Assembly: GCF_947305955.1 (NCBI RefSeq) | Contig: NZ_CAMZFB010000007.1 | Span: 1-64,000 of the forward strand | Direction: 5' to 3' | Source: an uncultured Brevundimonas sp. | GTDB lineage: Bacteria > Pseudomonadota > Alphaproteobacteria > Caulobacterales > Caulobacteraceae | Length of the DNA: 64,000 nucleotides | In this document: positions 17,715-26,332 of the stretch, one piece after another | How positions within the stretch are numbered: position 1 is the first letter of the stretch | Layout: each line of letters opens with the position of its first letter | Translations under genes and position numbers: made by a program | The notes under the pieces: generated by a model | The model's database searches: none | What the model was told of the DNA's origin: nothing | The model's input: only the letters and a program-made list of their open reading frames with translations

Positions 17715-17722
17715 TTGAGCGC

Positions 17723-17749
17723 CTTCCTTTCGTTGAACGAGAAAGAAAG
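17723..17749 (-). promoter_or_regulatory. Leader hairpin pairing the ribosome site of the 52-residue ORF
   Basis: In the minus-strand transcript CUUUCUUUC pairs with GAAAGGAAG (9 bp, one G-U) around a 9-base loop UCGUUCAAC. The right arm contains the Shine-Dalgarno sequence, so translation could be controlled by opening this stem. Confidence 0.45.
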
Positions 17750-17805
17750 ACACGCTTGCTTTTTGGGACTCTCACCCTGTGAAGTCAGTTCGTGTCAATG
17801 CGTTC

Positions 17806-17833
17806 CATATATACCAATGGTTGCGCTTGTCAA
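17806..17833 (-). promoter_or_regulatory. Sigma70-type promoter for the 52-residue ORF
   Basis: Minus strand TTGACA (17833-17828), a 16-base spacer, and TATATG (17811-17806). A 5' leader of roughly 85 bases before ATG 17714 would result. Confidence 0.55.
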
Positions 17834-17903
17834 CCGAAATTAGTCTGAACCCGGACTATATGTCGTTCATCTGTCATAAATTTTTACGATAAGGCGGATC
17901 ACG

Positions 17904-18122
17904 ATGTCCGATACCCCGTCAAAACCGCCCGCCGCTGTATCCTCGCCGTGCATCATGGTGTGCACGGTCGACGGCAAGTCCGGCCTGTGTCTGGGGTGTT
18001 ACAGGACGCTTCAGGAAATCGCCCAGTGGAGCCGCCTTCCCGAGCCGGAACGCCAGCGGCTGATGGCGATCCTGCCCCTCAGGGCCTCGCGAATTGATCC
18101 TGCGCTTCGCGGCGAACAGTGA
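17904..18122 (+). CDS. DUF1289 protein
   Basis: Predicted 72 residues with the DUF1289 four-cysteine pattern: SPCIMVCTVDGKSGLCLGCYRT, then EIAQWSRLPEPERQRLM. The cysteines suggest a bound metal. Function in the family is not established. It ends 70 bases before the retropepsin-like gene on the same strand. Confidence 0.85.
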   Translation: MSDTPSKPPAAVSSPCIMVCTVDGKSGLCLGCYRTLQEIAQWSRLPEPERQRLMAILPLRASRIDPALRGEQ

Positions 18123-18192
18123 TCCGGCGTCAACCTTTTGTTCGCCACGTCGGTTCACAACATGGGAACCCCCAACTGTCAGGATCACCCCC

Positions 18193-18723
18193 ATGATCCG
18201 CATCGATTCCCGATCTCTGGTCGTTTTTCTGGCCGCCGCCATCACCTCTCTGGGGTGTGTCGGTGCCTTGCGTATGGCCTACAGCGCAGATGATCCGGTC
18301 GGCCCTGTTGTGCTGACCGCACCGGTCAGCGTGCCGGAAAATGCGACGTCGGCCATTGCTGCGCCGGCCATTCTACGCGCGGCGGACGGTCACTACTGGG
18401 CCGAGGCCAGCATTGATGGCCGACGCACGCGGATGCTGGTCGATACCGGTGCCAGCCTTGTAACCCTCGGCCGTCGCGACGCGCGCCGTCTGGGCGTCAT
18501 GCCGCAAGAGAGCGAGTTCTCGCATACGCTCACCACCGCTGCGGGTCCGGTGAAGGCCGCGCCTGTCCGCCTTCGCAGCATCGCCATTGCCGGCGTGCGG
18601 ATCGAGGACGTGGATGCCATGGTGATCGATCACGACCTGCCCGCCCCGCTTTTGGGGATGAGCTTCCTTGGGCGGCTGTCCGCGTTCGAGGCCCGTCAGG
18701 ACGCTATCGTCCTCAAGGGTTAA
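18193..18723 (+). CDS. Retropepsin-like aspartic protease (TIGR02281 family)
   Basis: Predicted 176 residues, with an N-terminal membrane anchor or signal (SLVVFLAAAITSLGCVGAL) and a single retropepsin domain. The active-site motif MLVDTGASLVTLGRRDA is the DTGAS catalytic loop, and LLGMSFLGRL is the usual C-terminal motif. Such proteins work as dimers, here probably in the periplasm. ATG 18193 is chosen since the longer frame overlaps the DUF1289 gene. Its TAA abuts the stop of the convergent LdcA gene. Confidence 0.82.
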   Translation: MIRIDSRSLVVFLAAAITSLGCVGALRMAYSADDPVGPVVLTAPVSVPENATSAIAAPAILRAADGHYWAEASIDGRRTRMLVDTGASLVTLGRRDARRLGVMPQESEFSHTLTTAAGPVKAAPVRLRSIAIAGVRIEDVDAMVIDHDLPAPLLGMSFLGRLSAFEARQDAIVLKG

Positions 18724-19560
18724 TCAGCGGGGGCCGAACGGCACCACCTTGTTGTCGCGGTCGTGCCCGATATCGGCGCTGCCCAGATATTCAATACCCG
18801 CACGCTCGCACCAGTGACGGGCGATCTCCTCGGCGCTCATGCCGAAGTCGGGATCGTTCTCGGTCACGTCCGAAGCGCGGCCCATACGCAGGCCCGCGCA
18901 TTTACGGATGGAGGCCTGCCCCGTCAGGTGGAACATCATCCGGTCGATCCGGTACATGGCCTCCGACACCTCTTCGACCATAATCACATGGCCGCTCAGG
19001 TCCGGCTCGACCGGCGTACCGACCAGTTGGTCAAGGATGGTCAGGTTAAAGGCCACCGCCGGACGCGGATCGGACAGCAGGCTGGGCTCTAAGGACGTGG
19101 TGTCGCCCGTTCGCAGCCAGTTCACCGCCCGCAGGCCTGTTTCGTCATTACGCGAACCGTCCGCCGCCATCGGCCCATGGGCCACCGTGCCGATACCGTG
19201 CTTGTAGAAGGCCGCCAGCAGCGTCCCGACATCCGAATAGCCCAGATAGCGTTTGGCGCGGGCGTGGTGGTTCAGGTGCGGAATGACCGCCTCGGCGATC
19301 CGGCACGAGCCATAGCCGCCACGCGCGAACCAGATCGCGTCCAGCGAAGGATCGTTGGCATAGTCGATCAGAGCCTGAGCGCGCGTTGCATCATCACCGC
19401 CGAAATGGCCGTGCACCTCATACAGGGACGGATGCATCACCAGTTCGACCTCGCCATCGGGCCACATACGGGCCGCCCAGTCGCTGATTGCCTGCCCGCG
19501 TTCGGGGGCAAGTCGGGAACTGGCGTTGACCACGCCGATACGGAAAGTCGGAGAATGCAT
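18724..19560 (-). CDS. ldcA: Murein LD-carboxypeptidase (S66 family)
   Basis: Predicted 278 residues. The S66 nucleophile motif is FARGGYGSCRIAE, Ser85; the downstream Glu (VMVEEVSEAMYRID) and His (IGHDRDNKVVPFG) complete the Ser-Glu-His triad. The enzyme removes the terminal D-Ala from cytoplasmic murein tetrapeptides so the tripeptide can be reused. It is divergent from a MurC/Mpl-like ligase, which would attach such a recycled peptide to UDP-MurNAc, strengthening both calls. Start ATG 19560; the much longer frame upstream is a shadow of the ligase gene. Confidence 0.88.
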   Translation of the reverse strand: MHSPTFRIGVVNASSRLAPERGQAISDWAARMWPDGEVELVMHPSLYEVHGHFGGDDATRAQALIDYANDPSLDAIWFARGGYGSCRIAEAVIPHLNHHARAKRYLGYSDVGTLLAAFYKHGIGTVAHGPMAADGSRNDETGLRAVNWLRTGDTTSLEPSLLSDPRPAVAFNLTILDQLVGTPVEPDLSGHVIMVEEVSEAMYRIDRMMFHLTGQASIRKCAGLRMGRASDVTENDPDFGMSAEEIARHWCERAGIEYLGSADIGHDRDNKVVPFGPR

Positions 19561-19641
19561 TGGTCGGGGCTGGCCTCGGGCGTCTGAAGTGCTAGTCAGA
19601 CAATCTGACATTCCCCGTTTTCGTGCATCAAAATCAAGCCG

Positions 19642-21039
19642 ATGAACAAAGACTATTATTTCTGTGGCATCGGCGGCTCGGGCATGATGCCGCTGGCCCT
19701 CATCGTCCAGTCGCAGGGACACCGCATCAGCGGATCGGACCGCGCGCTGGATCAGGGCCGCACGCCCGAGAAGTTTGACTGGCTGCGCGCCCACGGCGTG
19801 GGCCTGTTCGCACAGGACGGATCGGGCGTGACGTCCGCCGACCAGACGGTCATCGCATCGGGTGCCATCGAGGACACCGTGCCCGATATCGCCGCGGCCA
19901 AGCGCGTCGGGGCCACCATCCTGACCCGCCCGCAGTTCCTCAGCCAGCTGTTCAACGCCAGCCCGATCTCGGTCGGCGTGGCGGGAACCAGCGGCAAGTC
20001 CACCATCACCGGCATGGTCGCGTGGATCCTGCACCAGACCGGACATAGGCCGACGGTCGTGAACGGGGCGGTGATGAAGAATTTCGTCACCGACGACCAG
20101 CCCTTCGCCTCGGCCCTTGTCGGCGGGAACGACACCTTTGTCGCCGAGGTCGATGAATCCGACGGCTCTATCGCCCGCTACAATGCGACGGTCGCCGTGG
20201 TGTCGAACATCTCGCTCGACCACAAGTCGATGGAAGAACTGCGCGACCTGTTCGGCGGCTTCGTGCGCCGTGCCGATACGGCAGTGCTGAACCTCGACAA
20301 TACCGAGACCGCCGCACTGGCCCAACAGCTCGCCGACAGCGGCGAGACCAAGGTCCGCACCTTCACCCTCGGTGAGGCCGAGGCCGACATCACGGCCCGC
20401 GCTATCCAGCCGCTGGCCGACGGCATCCGCTTTGAACTGGTCGCAGCCGGACAGTCCCGCACCGTCACCCTGAAGGTGCCCGGTGCGCACAATGTCGCCA
20501 ATGCCATCGCCGCCATCGCCGCCGCCAATGCTCTGGACGTGGGCATCGACGAGGCGGCCACGGCACTGGAGAGCTTTGAGGGTATCCGCCGCCGCCTGGA
20601 GACGGTCGGCACCTCGGCCAAGGGCATCACTGTCATCGACGACTTTGCCCACAACCCCGACAAGATTTCCGCCACGCTGAAAACCCTGCACGCCTTTGAC
20701 GGGCGTCTGCTGGTGATGTTCCAGCCGCACGGCTTTGGCCCGCTGAAGCTGATGAGGCAGGAGTTTATCGACACCTTCGCCACGCTGTTGAAGCCCGACG
20801 ATGTGCTGGTGATGCCCGAGCCTGTCTATTACGGCGGCACCACCGACCGCTCGGTCAGTTCAGGGGACATTGCCGAGGGCGTTCGCCAAGCCGGTCGTCA
20901 GGCCGAGGCGCTGGCTACCCGCGACCTGTGCGCCGATCGGATTGTCGAACTGGCCAAGGCCGGTGACCGCATTCTGGTGATGGGTGCGCGGGACGACACC
21001 TTGTCGCAGTACGCCGCCGAACTGCTGCAAAGGCTGTAA
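19642..21039 (+). CDS. Mur ligase, MurC/Mpl-like
   Basis: Predicted 465 residues with three Mur domains: UDP-binding GIGGSGMMPLALIVQSQGH, the ATP-binding loop VAGTSGKSTITGM, EVDESDGSI and NISLDHKSM, then a C-terminal DDFAHNPDKISATLKTL. It most resembles MurC and Mpl (which ligates L-Ala-D-Glu-mDAP to UDP-MurNAc), but the P-loop has Ser in place of the usual His (GTHGK) and the C-terminal motif has AHNP rather than AHHP. Divergence from ldcA suggests peptide recycling; substrate is inferred. Confidence 0.75.
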   Translation: MNKDYYFCGIGGSGMMPLALIVQSQGHRISGSDRALDQGRTPEKFDWLRAHGVGLFAQDGSGVTSADQTVIASGAIEDTVPDIAAAKRVGATILTRPQFLSQLFNASPISVGVAGTSGKSTITGMVAWILHQTGHRPTVVNGAVMKNFVTDDQPFASALVGGNDTFVAEVDESDGSIARYNATVAVVSNISLDHKSMEELRDLFGGFVRRADTAVLNLDNTETAALAQQLADSGETKVRTFTLGEAEADITARAIQPLADGIRFELVAAGQSRTVTLKVPGAHNVANAIAAIAAANALDVGIDEAATALESFEGIRRRLETVGTSAKGITVIDDFAHNPDKISATLKTLHAFDGRLLVMFQPHGFGPLKLMRQEFIDTFATLLKPDDVLVMPEPVYYGGTTDRSVSSGDIAEGVRQAGRQAEALATRDLCADRIVELAKAGDRILVMGARDDTLSQYAAELLQRL

Positions 21040-21088
21040 TTCTACACTCCACAGGGCGGACTTATGCCCCGCCCATTTGCAATTTAGT

Positions 21089-21107
21089 ATTGCAACTCGT
21101 TCGCAAT
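21089..21107. promoter_or_regulatory. Fur-box-like palindrome upstream of the PepSY gene
   Basis: ATTGCAACTCGTTCGCAAT is a 19-bp imperfect palindrome (ATTGCrA ... TyGCAAT). Its right half CGTTCGCAAT recurs exactly at 28641-28650 in front of the TonB receptor. It overlaps a possible TTG start at 21090, so the true start of the PepSY gene should be downstream. Confidence 0.45.
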
Positions 21108-21125
21108 ATGTGGCAAGCCCGATGC

Positions 21126-21791
21126 GTGACCGAGAATGCTGATACGTCCAAATCCGCAGCACCGCGCCCGACGGCAGCGGTGAACGCGCGCCGTTCCTTC
21201 TGGCTGAAGCAGTTGCACAGCTGGCACTGGATTTCGGCGGCCGTCAGCCTTGTCGGCATGATGCTGTTCGCGATCACTGGCATCACCCTGAACCACGCGG
21301 CCCAGATTCCGGCCAAACCCGTGGTGAAGGAAACCACCGCCGAGATGCCCGCGCCGCTGGTGGCGCGTCTGGCCGACTTCCCCGACGAGACAACCGATCC
21401 GGCCCCCGATGTCATGGTCCGCTGGGCCAAGGACGCGTTTGACGTCAACATCGCGGGCAAGCCCACCGAGACGACCGCCGAGGAAATCTATGTCGCCCTG
21501 CCCATGCCCGGCGGCGATGCATGGATGACGCTGGACCGCACCACCGGCGAGGCCGTCTATGAAAAGACCACGCGTGGCGCGATCGCCTATCTGAACGACC
21601 TGCACAAGGGCCGGAACAGCGGCACCGTCTGGTACTGGTTCATCGATGTTTTTGCCGTGGCCTGTGTGATCTTCACCGTCACCGGTCTGGCGCTGGTGTG
21701 GTTCCACGCCCGCAGCCGCCCGTCCTCGTGGCCGCTGGTCGCGCTGGGCCTCGTGATCCCCGTCGTTATCGCCCTAGTTTTCATCCACTGA
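21126..21791 (+). CDS. PepSY-type transmembrane protein
   Basis: Predicted about 221 residues from GTG 21126 (ATG 21108 is possible). After a basic N-terminus comes a helix with flanking histidines (LHSWHWISAAVSLVGMMLFAITGITLNHA), a periplasmic PepSY-like domain of about 110 residues (AEEIYVALPMPGGDAWMTLDRTTGEAVYE), then LNDLHKG, two more helices and VWFHARS. The spaced histidines at helix ends could ligate heme, as in related membrane reductases (inference). It opens a five-gene operon with DUF2271, DUF4198, ApbE and a flavoreductase. Confidence 0.8.
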   Translation: MTENADTSKSAAPRPTAAVNARRSFWLKQLHSWHWISAAVSLVGMMLFAITGITLNHAAQIPAKPVVKETTAEMPAPLVARLADFPDETTDPAPDVMVRWAKDAFDVNIAGKPTETTAEEIYVALPMPGGDAWMTLDRTTGEAVYEKTTRGAIAYLNDLHKGRNSGTVWYWFIDVFAVACVIFTVTGLALVWFHARSRPSSWPLVALGLVIPVVIALVFIH

Positions 21792-21804
21792 CGAGTACAC
21801 ACCC

Positions 21805-22317
21805 ATGCGTAAGCTTCCTCTCGTCCTGACCACCGCGACCCTGACGGCCGCAGCGGCTCCGGCCTTTGCCAACACCCTGTCGGTGACCGTGGACCTGCCG
21901 CGCGTCGGCGGTGCCTCCTATCACCGTCCCTATGTCGCGGTGTGGATTGAAAACCCCGACCAGTCCCTGCGCCAGACGCTGGCCGTTTGGTACCAGCAGA
22001 CCCGCAACAACGAGGGTGACGGCAAGGACTGGCTGAAGGACATGCGTACCTGGTGGCGCAAGGGTGGCCGCTCCATGACCCTGCCCGCCGATGGCGTTTC
22101 TGGCCCGACCAAGGCTCCGGGCCGCCACACTGTGACTGTACCGGCTTCGCGCCTGCGTAACCTGCCCGCTGGCAACTACACCATCGTTGTCGAAGCCGCC
22201 CGCGAACTGGGTGGCCGCGAAGTCGTCCGCGTACCTTTCCGCTGGGGCGGGCCGAACACGGCCAACGCCTCGGGCTCTTCCGAACTGGGCGCCGTTCGCG
22301 TCGCCGTGACCCGCTAA
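21805..22317 (+). CDS. DUF2271 periplasmic protein with a flavinylation-like motif
   Basis: Predicted 170 residues, signal peptide (LPLVLTTATLTAAAAPAFA) cleaved near residue 22, then a beta-rich domain: SVTVDLPRVGGASYHRPYVA, WLKDMRTWWRKGG and a C-terminal VPFRWG. Residues 96-102 read DGVSGPT, close to the Dxx(S/T)GA(T/S) site where ApbE links FMN to a Thr, with Pro for Ala; Thr102 would be the acceptor. ApbE is encoded two genes downstream. Probably a flavin-carrying electron-transfer protein (inference). Confidence 0.78.
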   Translation: MRKLPLVLTTATLTAAAAPAFANTLSVTVDLPRVGGASYHRPYVAVWIENPDQSLRQTLAVWYQQTRNNEGDGKDWLKDMRTWWRKGGRSMTLPADGVSGPTKAPGRHTVTVPASRLRNLPAGNYTIVVEAARELGGREVVRVPFRWGGPNTANASGSSELGAVRVAVTR

Positions 22318-22329
22318 GGATCGCAACTG

Positions 22330-23124
22330 ATGAAAAAGACCTTCGCCCTTCTGGCTCTGGCCGCCGCCCTCGCCGCCCCGATGTCGGCGCAAGCGCACCG
22401 TGCGTGGCTGGCTCCGACCTCGACGGTTCTGTCGGGCAATGACGCATGGGTTGGCTTCGATGCCGGCATGTCCAATGTCGTGTTCCAGCCGGACCACGCC
22501 GCCATGCGCCTGTCGGACCTGCAGATCATCGCGCCGGACGGCACCAAGCTGGAAGCCCAGAACGCCAATCAGGCCCGCTATCGCTCGTCGTTCGACATCG
22601 AACTGAAGCAACAGGGCACCTATCGCATCGCCAATGTCGCCCAAGGCTTCATGGCCATGTACGAGCAAGGCGGCGAGCGTAAGCGCTATCGCGGCAGCGA
22701 GGCCGACTTCGCAGCGGCACTGCCTGCCGATGCCACCAATGTTCAGGCCTCGCGCACCTATACCCGAACCGAAACCTTTGTGACCCTCGGCAACCCGACC
22801 GACATCACCGCCACCGGCCAAGGTCTGGAACTGATCCCCGTCACCCACCCGAACGATGCCGCCGAGGGTGAAGCCTCGACTTTCCAACTGGTGCTGAACG
22901 GCGCACCGGCAGCCAATGTCGATGTCACCATCGCCCGTGGCCACCAGCGCTATCGCTCGTCGCCGGAAGAAATGACGGCCAAGACCGACGCCGAAGGCAA
23001 GTTCACCGTGAACTGGGAAAAGGCCGGCCTGTACTGGATCGGTGCCTCGGTCCGTGGCGAAGGTGCCGACGGCCAGCCGGGCACCAGCGCTTCCTACAAC
23101 GGCACGATCGAAGTCCTGCCGTAA
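22330..23124 (+). CDS. DUF4198 periplasmic protein
   Basis: Predicted 264 residues with a signal peptide cleaved at AQA/HRAWL near residue 22; the mature N-terminus begins with His, and HRAWLAPTSTVLSGNDAWVGFDAG is the typical DUF4198 opening. Two beta domains follow, the second Ig-like (ELIPVTHPNDAAEGEASTFQ, then DAEGKFTVNWEKAGLYWI). An N-terminal His in a periplasmic beta-protein often binds a metal, which would suit an iron or copper role, but this is inference. It starts 13 bases after the DUF2271 stop. Confidence 0.8.
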   Translation: MKKTFALLALAAALAAPMSAQAHRAWLAPTSTVLSGNDAWVGFDAGMSNVVFQPDHAAMRLSDLQIIAPDGTKLEAQNANQARYRSSFDIELKQQGTYRIANVAQGFMAMYEQGGERKRYRGSEADFAAALPADATNVQASRTYTRTETFVTLGNPTDITATGQGLELIPVTHPNDAAEGEASTFQLVLNGAPAANVDVTIARGHQRYRSSPEEMTAKTDAEGKFTVNWEKAGLYWIGASVRGEGADGQPGTSASYNGTIEVLP

Positions 23125-23126
23125 GA

Positions 23127-24200
23127 ATGCTGAGTTCGGCGTCCGCCCCCTTGCCCATACTCATCGGGGATCATTTCCCCGATGAGGGCTCAGGCAACCG
23201 TGTCCTGATCCCCGCTATGGACAAGATGCCCGAGCGGCCGCCGAGCGATCAGGTCCTGTCACTGGACGGGACCTCCATGGGGACGACCTGGCAGGTGCGC
23301 CTTGTGCCGCCGCCGGGGGCGTCCCTTGAGGGGTTCAGGGCCGCGATCGAGGACGAACTGGCGCGCATCATCGCACTGTTCAGCCCGTGGGTGGATGACA
23401 GCGAGATCACCCGCTTCAATCGCGCCCCCGCTGGCAGGTTCGACCTGTCACCGGACTTCTTCGACGTCCTCGCCTTTTCCATGGATATGGCGGACAGGAC
23501 CCGGGGTGCTGTCGATCCCACCCTTGGCGCACTGGTCGATCTGTGGGGTTTTGGACCGTTGGGACCGCGCCCGTCCGATGATCCCCTGCCCGCAACATCC
23601 GAAATCGCCGAGGCCCTGTCCGTCAGTGGCTGGCAAAAGCTGGCACTGGATGCTCAAGCGCTTGGCGCGGCCCAGATCGGCGGGATGCGGCTGGACTTTT
23701 CAGGCATCGCCAAGGGACGGGCTGTGGACCGTGTCTCGGAACGGCTGAGCCGAATGGGCGCGACCTCGCATCTGGTCGAGATAGGCGGCGAACTGAAGGG
23801 TTGCGGCGTCAAACCCGACGGTCAGCCGTGGTGGGTCGAGATCGAGACGGTCGAGGGTCTGGACGCCCAACGCACGCTTGCCGCGCTTTACGAAATCGCG
23901 GTCGCCACATCCGGTGACTGGCGCAAGTCCTTCACCCACGATGGCGTCGCCTACAGCCACACGCTGGACGGGGCGACGGGACGCCCTGTCGCCAATGGCG
24001 TGGCGCAGGTCACGGTCTTTGACGCCCAAGCCATGCGGGCCGATGCACTGGCGACCGCCTTTACGGTTATGGGTGTGCCCGAAGCCCTGTCGCTGGCGTC
24101 GTCGATGGATGTCGCCGCCCATTTTGTCGTGCGTACCGAGGACGGTCTGGTCGAGCACATGAGCCCCGCCTTTGCCGCCATGTTGGAGGACGAGGCCTGA
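23127..24200 (+). CDS. apbE: ApbE-family FAD:protein FMN transferase
   Basis: Predicted 357 residues from ATG 23127, or 326 from ATG 23218-23220. Family motifs: GTSMGTTWQVRL, AVDPTLGALVDLWGFG, LDFSGIAKGRAVDRV, IGGELKGCGVKPDGQPW, YSHTLDGATGRPV and DALATAFTVMG. ApbE transfers FMN from FAD to Thr of exported flavoproteins, using Mg. The N-terminus lacks an evident signal peptide or lipobox from either start, unusual for a family that mostly acts outside the cytoplasm. Its substrate is probably the DUF2271 protein of the operon. Confidence 0.9.
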   Translation: MLSSASAPLPILIGDHFPDEGSGNRVLIPAMDKMPERPPSDQVLSLDGTSMGTTWQVRLVPPPGASLEGFRAAIEDELARIIALFSPWVDDSEITRFNRAPAGRFDLSPDFFDVLAFSMDMADRTRGAVDPTLGALVDLWGFGPLGPRPSDDPLPATSEIAEALSVSGWQKLALDAQALGAAQIGGMRLDFSGIAKGRAVDRVSERLSRMGATSHLVEIGGELKGCGVKPDGQPWWVEIETVEGLDAQRTLAALYEIAVATSGDWRKSFTHDGVAYSHTLDGATGRPVANGVAQVTVFDAQAMRADALATAFTVMGVPEALSLASSMDVAAHFVVRTEDGLVEHMSPAFAAMLEDEA

Positions 24201-24219
24201 GCGCCTCTTTTGATCGTCA

Positions 24220-25578
24220 GTGACCCACAGCCTTCCCAACTGGATCTGCGCCCTTGTCTGCATCGCCCTGTGGCTGGCCCTTGTCGGCTGGACGGTGATG
24301 AAGGTCCGCCGCGAGAACCGTGCGGCCCGCGAGCGCGCGGCGGCACTGGGGCAAAGCGCGGCCACAACCGTGCTGGTCGCCTATGCCAGCCAGACAGGCA
24401 CGGCCGAGGACATGGCATGGAAAACCGCCGCCAGCCTATCGGAAGCCGGAACGCCCGCCCGCCCTGTCTCGCTGGCAGAGTTGGACGAAGCCACACTCAA
24501 GGCTGCGCAACGTATCCTGTTTATCGTTGCCACCACCGGCGAGGGCGATGCGCCGGATAATGCCTCGGGCTTCCTGCGCCGCCAGATGACGCACAAGATC
24601 GATCTGGGTCATTTGAACTATGCCGTTCTCGCGCTGGGAGACAGCAGCTATGAACGCTATTGCGCCTTCGGCAAACAGTTGGACGACTGGCTGGCCGAGG
24701 GTGGCGCGCATGCGCTTTATCCGCGCATCGATGTCGATAACGGCAATGCCGACAGCCTGAACCTGTGGCAGCAGCAGCTGGCCGATCTGGCCGGAGCGGA
24801 CAGCCTGTCTGTCTGGACGCCGCAAGCCTTCGAGCCATGGCAACTGGTCCGCAAGGTCCACCTCAACCCCGGCAGCGCGGGGGGCGAGGCATGGCATCTG
24901 GTCTTCCAGCCGGTCGATCACGCGCCCCAATGGGAAGCGGGTGACATCGCCGAGTTCGCCCTGCCCGCCGCCGAAGGCGAGACGCCGCAGACGCGCGAAT
25001 ATTCTCTGGCCTCCATTCCCGCCGATGACGCGGCGGAGTTCTGTGTTCGCCTGATGACAGGACCGGACGGCACGCCGGGCCTCGGCTCAGGCTGGCTGAT
25101 CCGCTCGCTGAAGGAGGGCGATGTCGTGGACATGCGTATCCGCCCGAACCGCAGCTTCCGTCCGGCTCCGTCGGAGGCACCGATCCTGCTGATCGGCAAT
25201 GGCACCGGCATCGCGGGCCTTCGCGCCCATCTGAAGGTCGCCCGCAAGGGCCAGGCATGGCTGCTGTTCGGCGAGCGCAACCGCGCCCACGACAACTTCT
25301 TCGGGGATGAACTGAAGGCGCTTCAGGCTGCAGGAATGCTGGCTCGCGTCGATCACGCATGGTCGCGTGACGAGGGCGATGGCCGCTATGTCCAGCATCT
25401 GATCTCCGAGAACGCCCGCGACATCGAACGCTGGATCGACCGCGGGGCCTATATCTTCGTGTGCGGCAGCCTTGAGGGCATGTCCAAGGGCGTCCATGCC
25501 GCCCTGGAAACCGTGCTGGGCGAAGAGCGTCTGCAGGGCCTGACCGATGCGGGCCGCTATCGCCGCGACGTCTATTAA
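24220..25578 (+). CDS. Membrane-anchored CysJ-like flavodoxin/FNR reductase
   Basis: Predicted 452 residues from GTG 24220. An N-terminal helix ([20 protein letters not shown], about 7-27) is followed by positive residues, placing the enzyme in the cytoplasm. A flavodoxin domain ([41 protein letters not shown]) and a ferredoxin-NADP reductase module ([42 protein letters not shown]) follow, with C-terminal RRDVY. It resembles the flavoprotein of sulfite reductase but no hemoprotein subunit is nearby; it more likely feeds NADPH electrons to the PepSY protein. Confidence 0.85.
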   Translation: MTHSLPNWICALVCIALWLALVGWTVMKVRRENRAARERAAALGQSAATTVLVAYASQTGTAEDMAWKTAASLSEAGTPARPVSLAELDEATLKAAQRILFIVATTGEGDAPDNASGFLRRQMTHKIDLGHLNYAVLALGDSSYERYCAFGKQLDDWLAEGGAHALYPRIDVDNGNADSLNLWQQQLADLAGADSLSVWTPQAFEPWQLVRKVHLNPGSAGGEAWHLVFQPVDHAPQWEAGDIAEFALPAAEGETPQTREYSLASIPADDAAEFCVRLMTGPDGTPGLGSGWLIRSLKEGDVVDMRIRPNRSFRPAPSEAPILLIGNGTGIAGLRAHLKVARKGQAWLLFGERNRAHDNFFGDELKALQAAGMLARVDHAWSRDEGDGRYVQHLISENARDIERWIDRGAYIFVCGSLEGMSKGVHAALETVLGEERLQGLTDAGRYRRDVY

Positions 25579-26252
25579 ACCTCGGACCAGCGCCGCAGCA
25601 GGTTGTGATAGACGCCGGTCAGTTCGATGACCGCCTGATCCTTGGGACCGCGCTCGATGTTCAGGCGCTGGATGGCCACATCCATGCGGAACAGGCTTTC
25701 ACGGTCGGCATCGTCACGGATCAGGCTCTGTAGCCAGAAGAAGCTGGAAACCCGCGCACCGCGCGTCACCGGCGTGACGCGGTGCAGGCTCTTTGACGGA
25801 TAGAGCACCATATCGCCCGCGGGCAGTTTCACGCTCTGCTCGCCGTACATCTCCTCGATGATCAGCTCGCCGCCGTCGTAATCCTCCGGTTCGGACAGGA
25901 AGAGGGTGGCCGACAGATCGCTGCGGATACGCACGTTGCCGCGCTGGCGGATGGCGTTGTCGACATGGGTGCCGAAGTTTCCGCGCCCCTCATAGCGGTT
26001 GAACAGCGGCGGGAAGACGGTGTGCGGCAGGGCCGCCGACATGAACATCGGATTGGCGTACAGCGCCTGTGTGATGATCCCCTGCACCTCCCTGGCCTCG
26101 GGGCTGTCCTCGGGCAGTTGCAGGTTCTGCTTGGCCGTCGCGGATTGGTGGCCGGAGGTCATGTTCCCGTCCGCCCACGGCCCGCGATCCAAAATGGCGC
26201 GCAAGGCCTTTACCTCATCCTTGGTGAATACGCCGGGGATGTGCAGCAGCAT
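25575..26252 (-). CDS. piuC: PKHD-type Fe(II)/2-oxoglutarate hydroxylase (PiuC-like)
   Basis: Predicted 225 residues, the usual PiuC length. The iron facial triad is visible as HVDNAIRQ (HxD) and [14 protein letters not shown] (His plus the 2OG-binding Arg). [18 protein letters not shown] at the start fixes ATG 26252. PiuC genes regularly follow TonB-dependent siderophore receptors under Fur control; substrate is unknown. Its stop overlaps the stop of the convergent flavoreductase gene by three bases. It lies 80 bases downstream of the receptor gene, same strand. Confidence 0.9.
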   Translation of the reverse strand: MLLHIPGVFTKDEVKALRAILDRGPWADGNMTSGHQSATAKQNLQLPEDSPEAREVQGIITQALYANPMFMSAALPHTVFPPLFNRYEGRGNFGTHVDNAIRQRGNVRIRSDLSATLFLSEPEDYDGGELIIEEMYGEQSVKLPAGDMVLYPSKSLHRVTPVTRGARVSSFFWLQSLIRDDADRESLFRMDVAIQRLNIERGPKDQAVIELTGVYHNLLRRWSEV

Positions 26253-26332
26253 GACGGAGGCTTCCTTCTCGATAGCAATGACCCTGCCATCCATTGGATG
26301 ACAGGGCCACAGTTCACGACACTTGAGGGATA

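Noticed and set aside
18724..20730. Single 668-residue minus-strand gene covering LdcA and the region opposite the Mur ligase
   Set aside because: Only the C-terminal 278 residues match a family; the rest is antisense to the Mur ligase gene.
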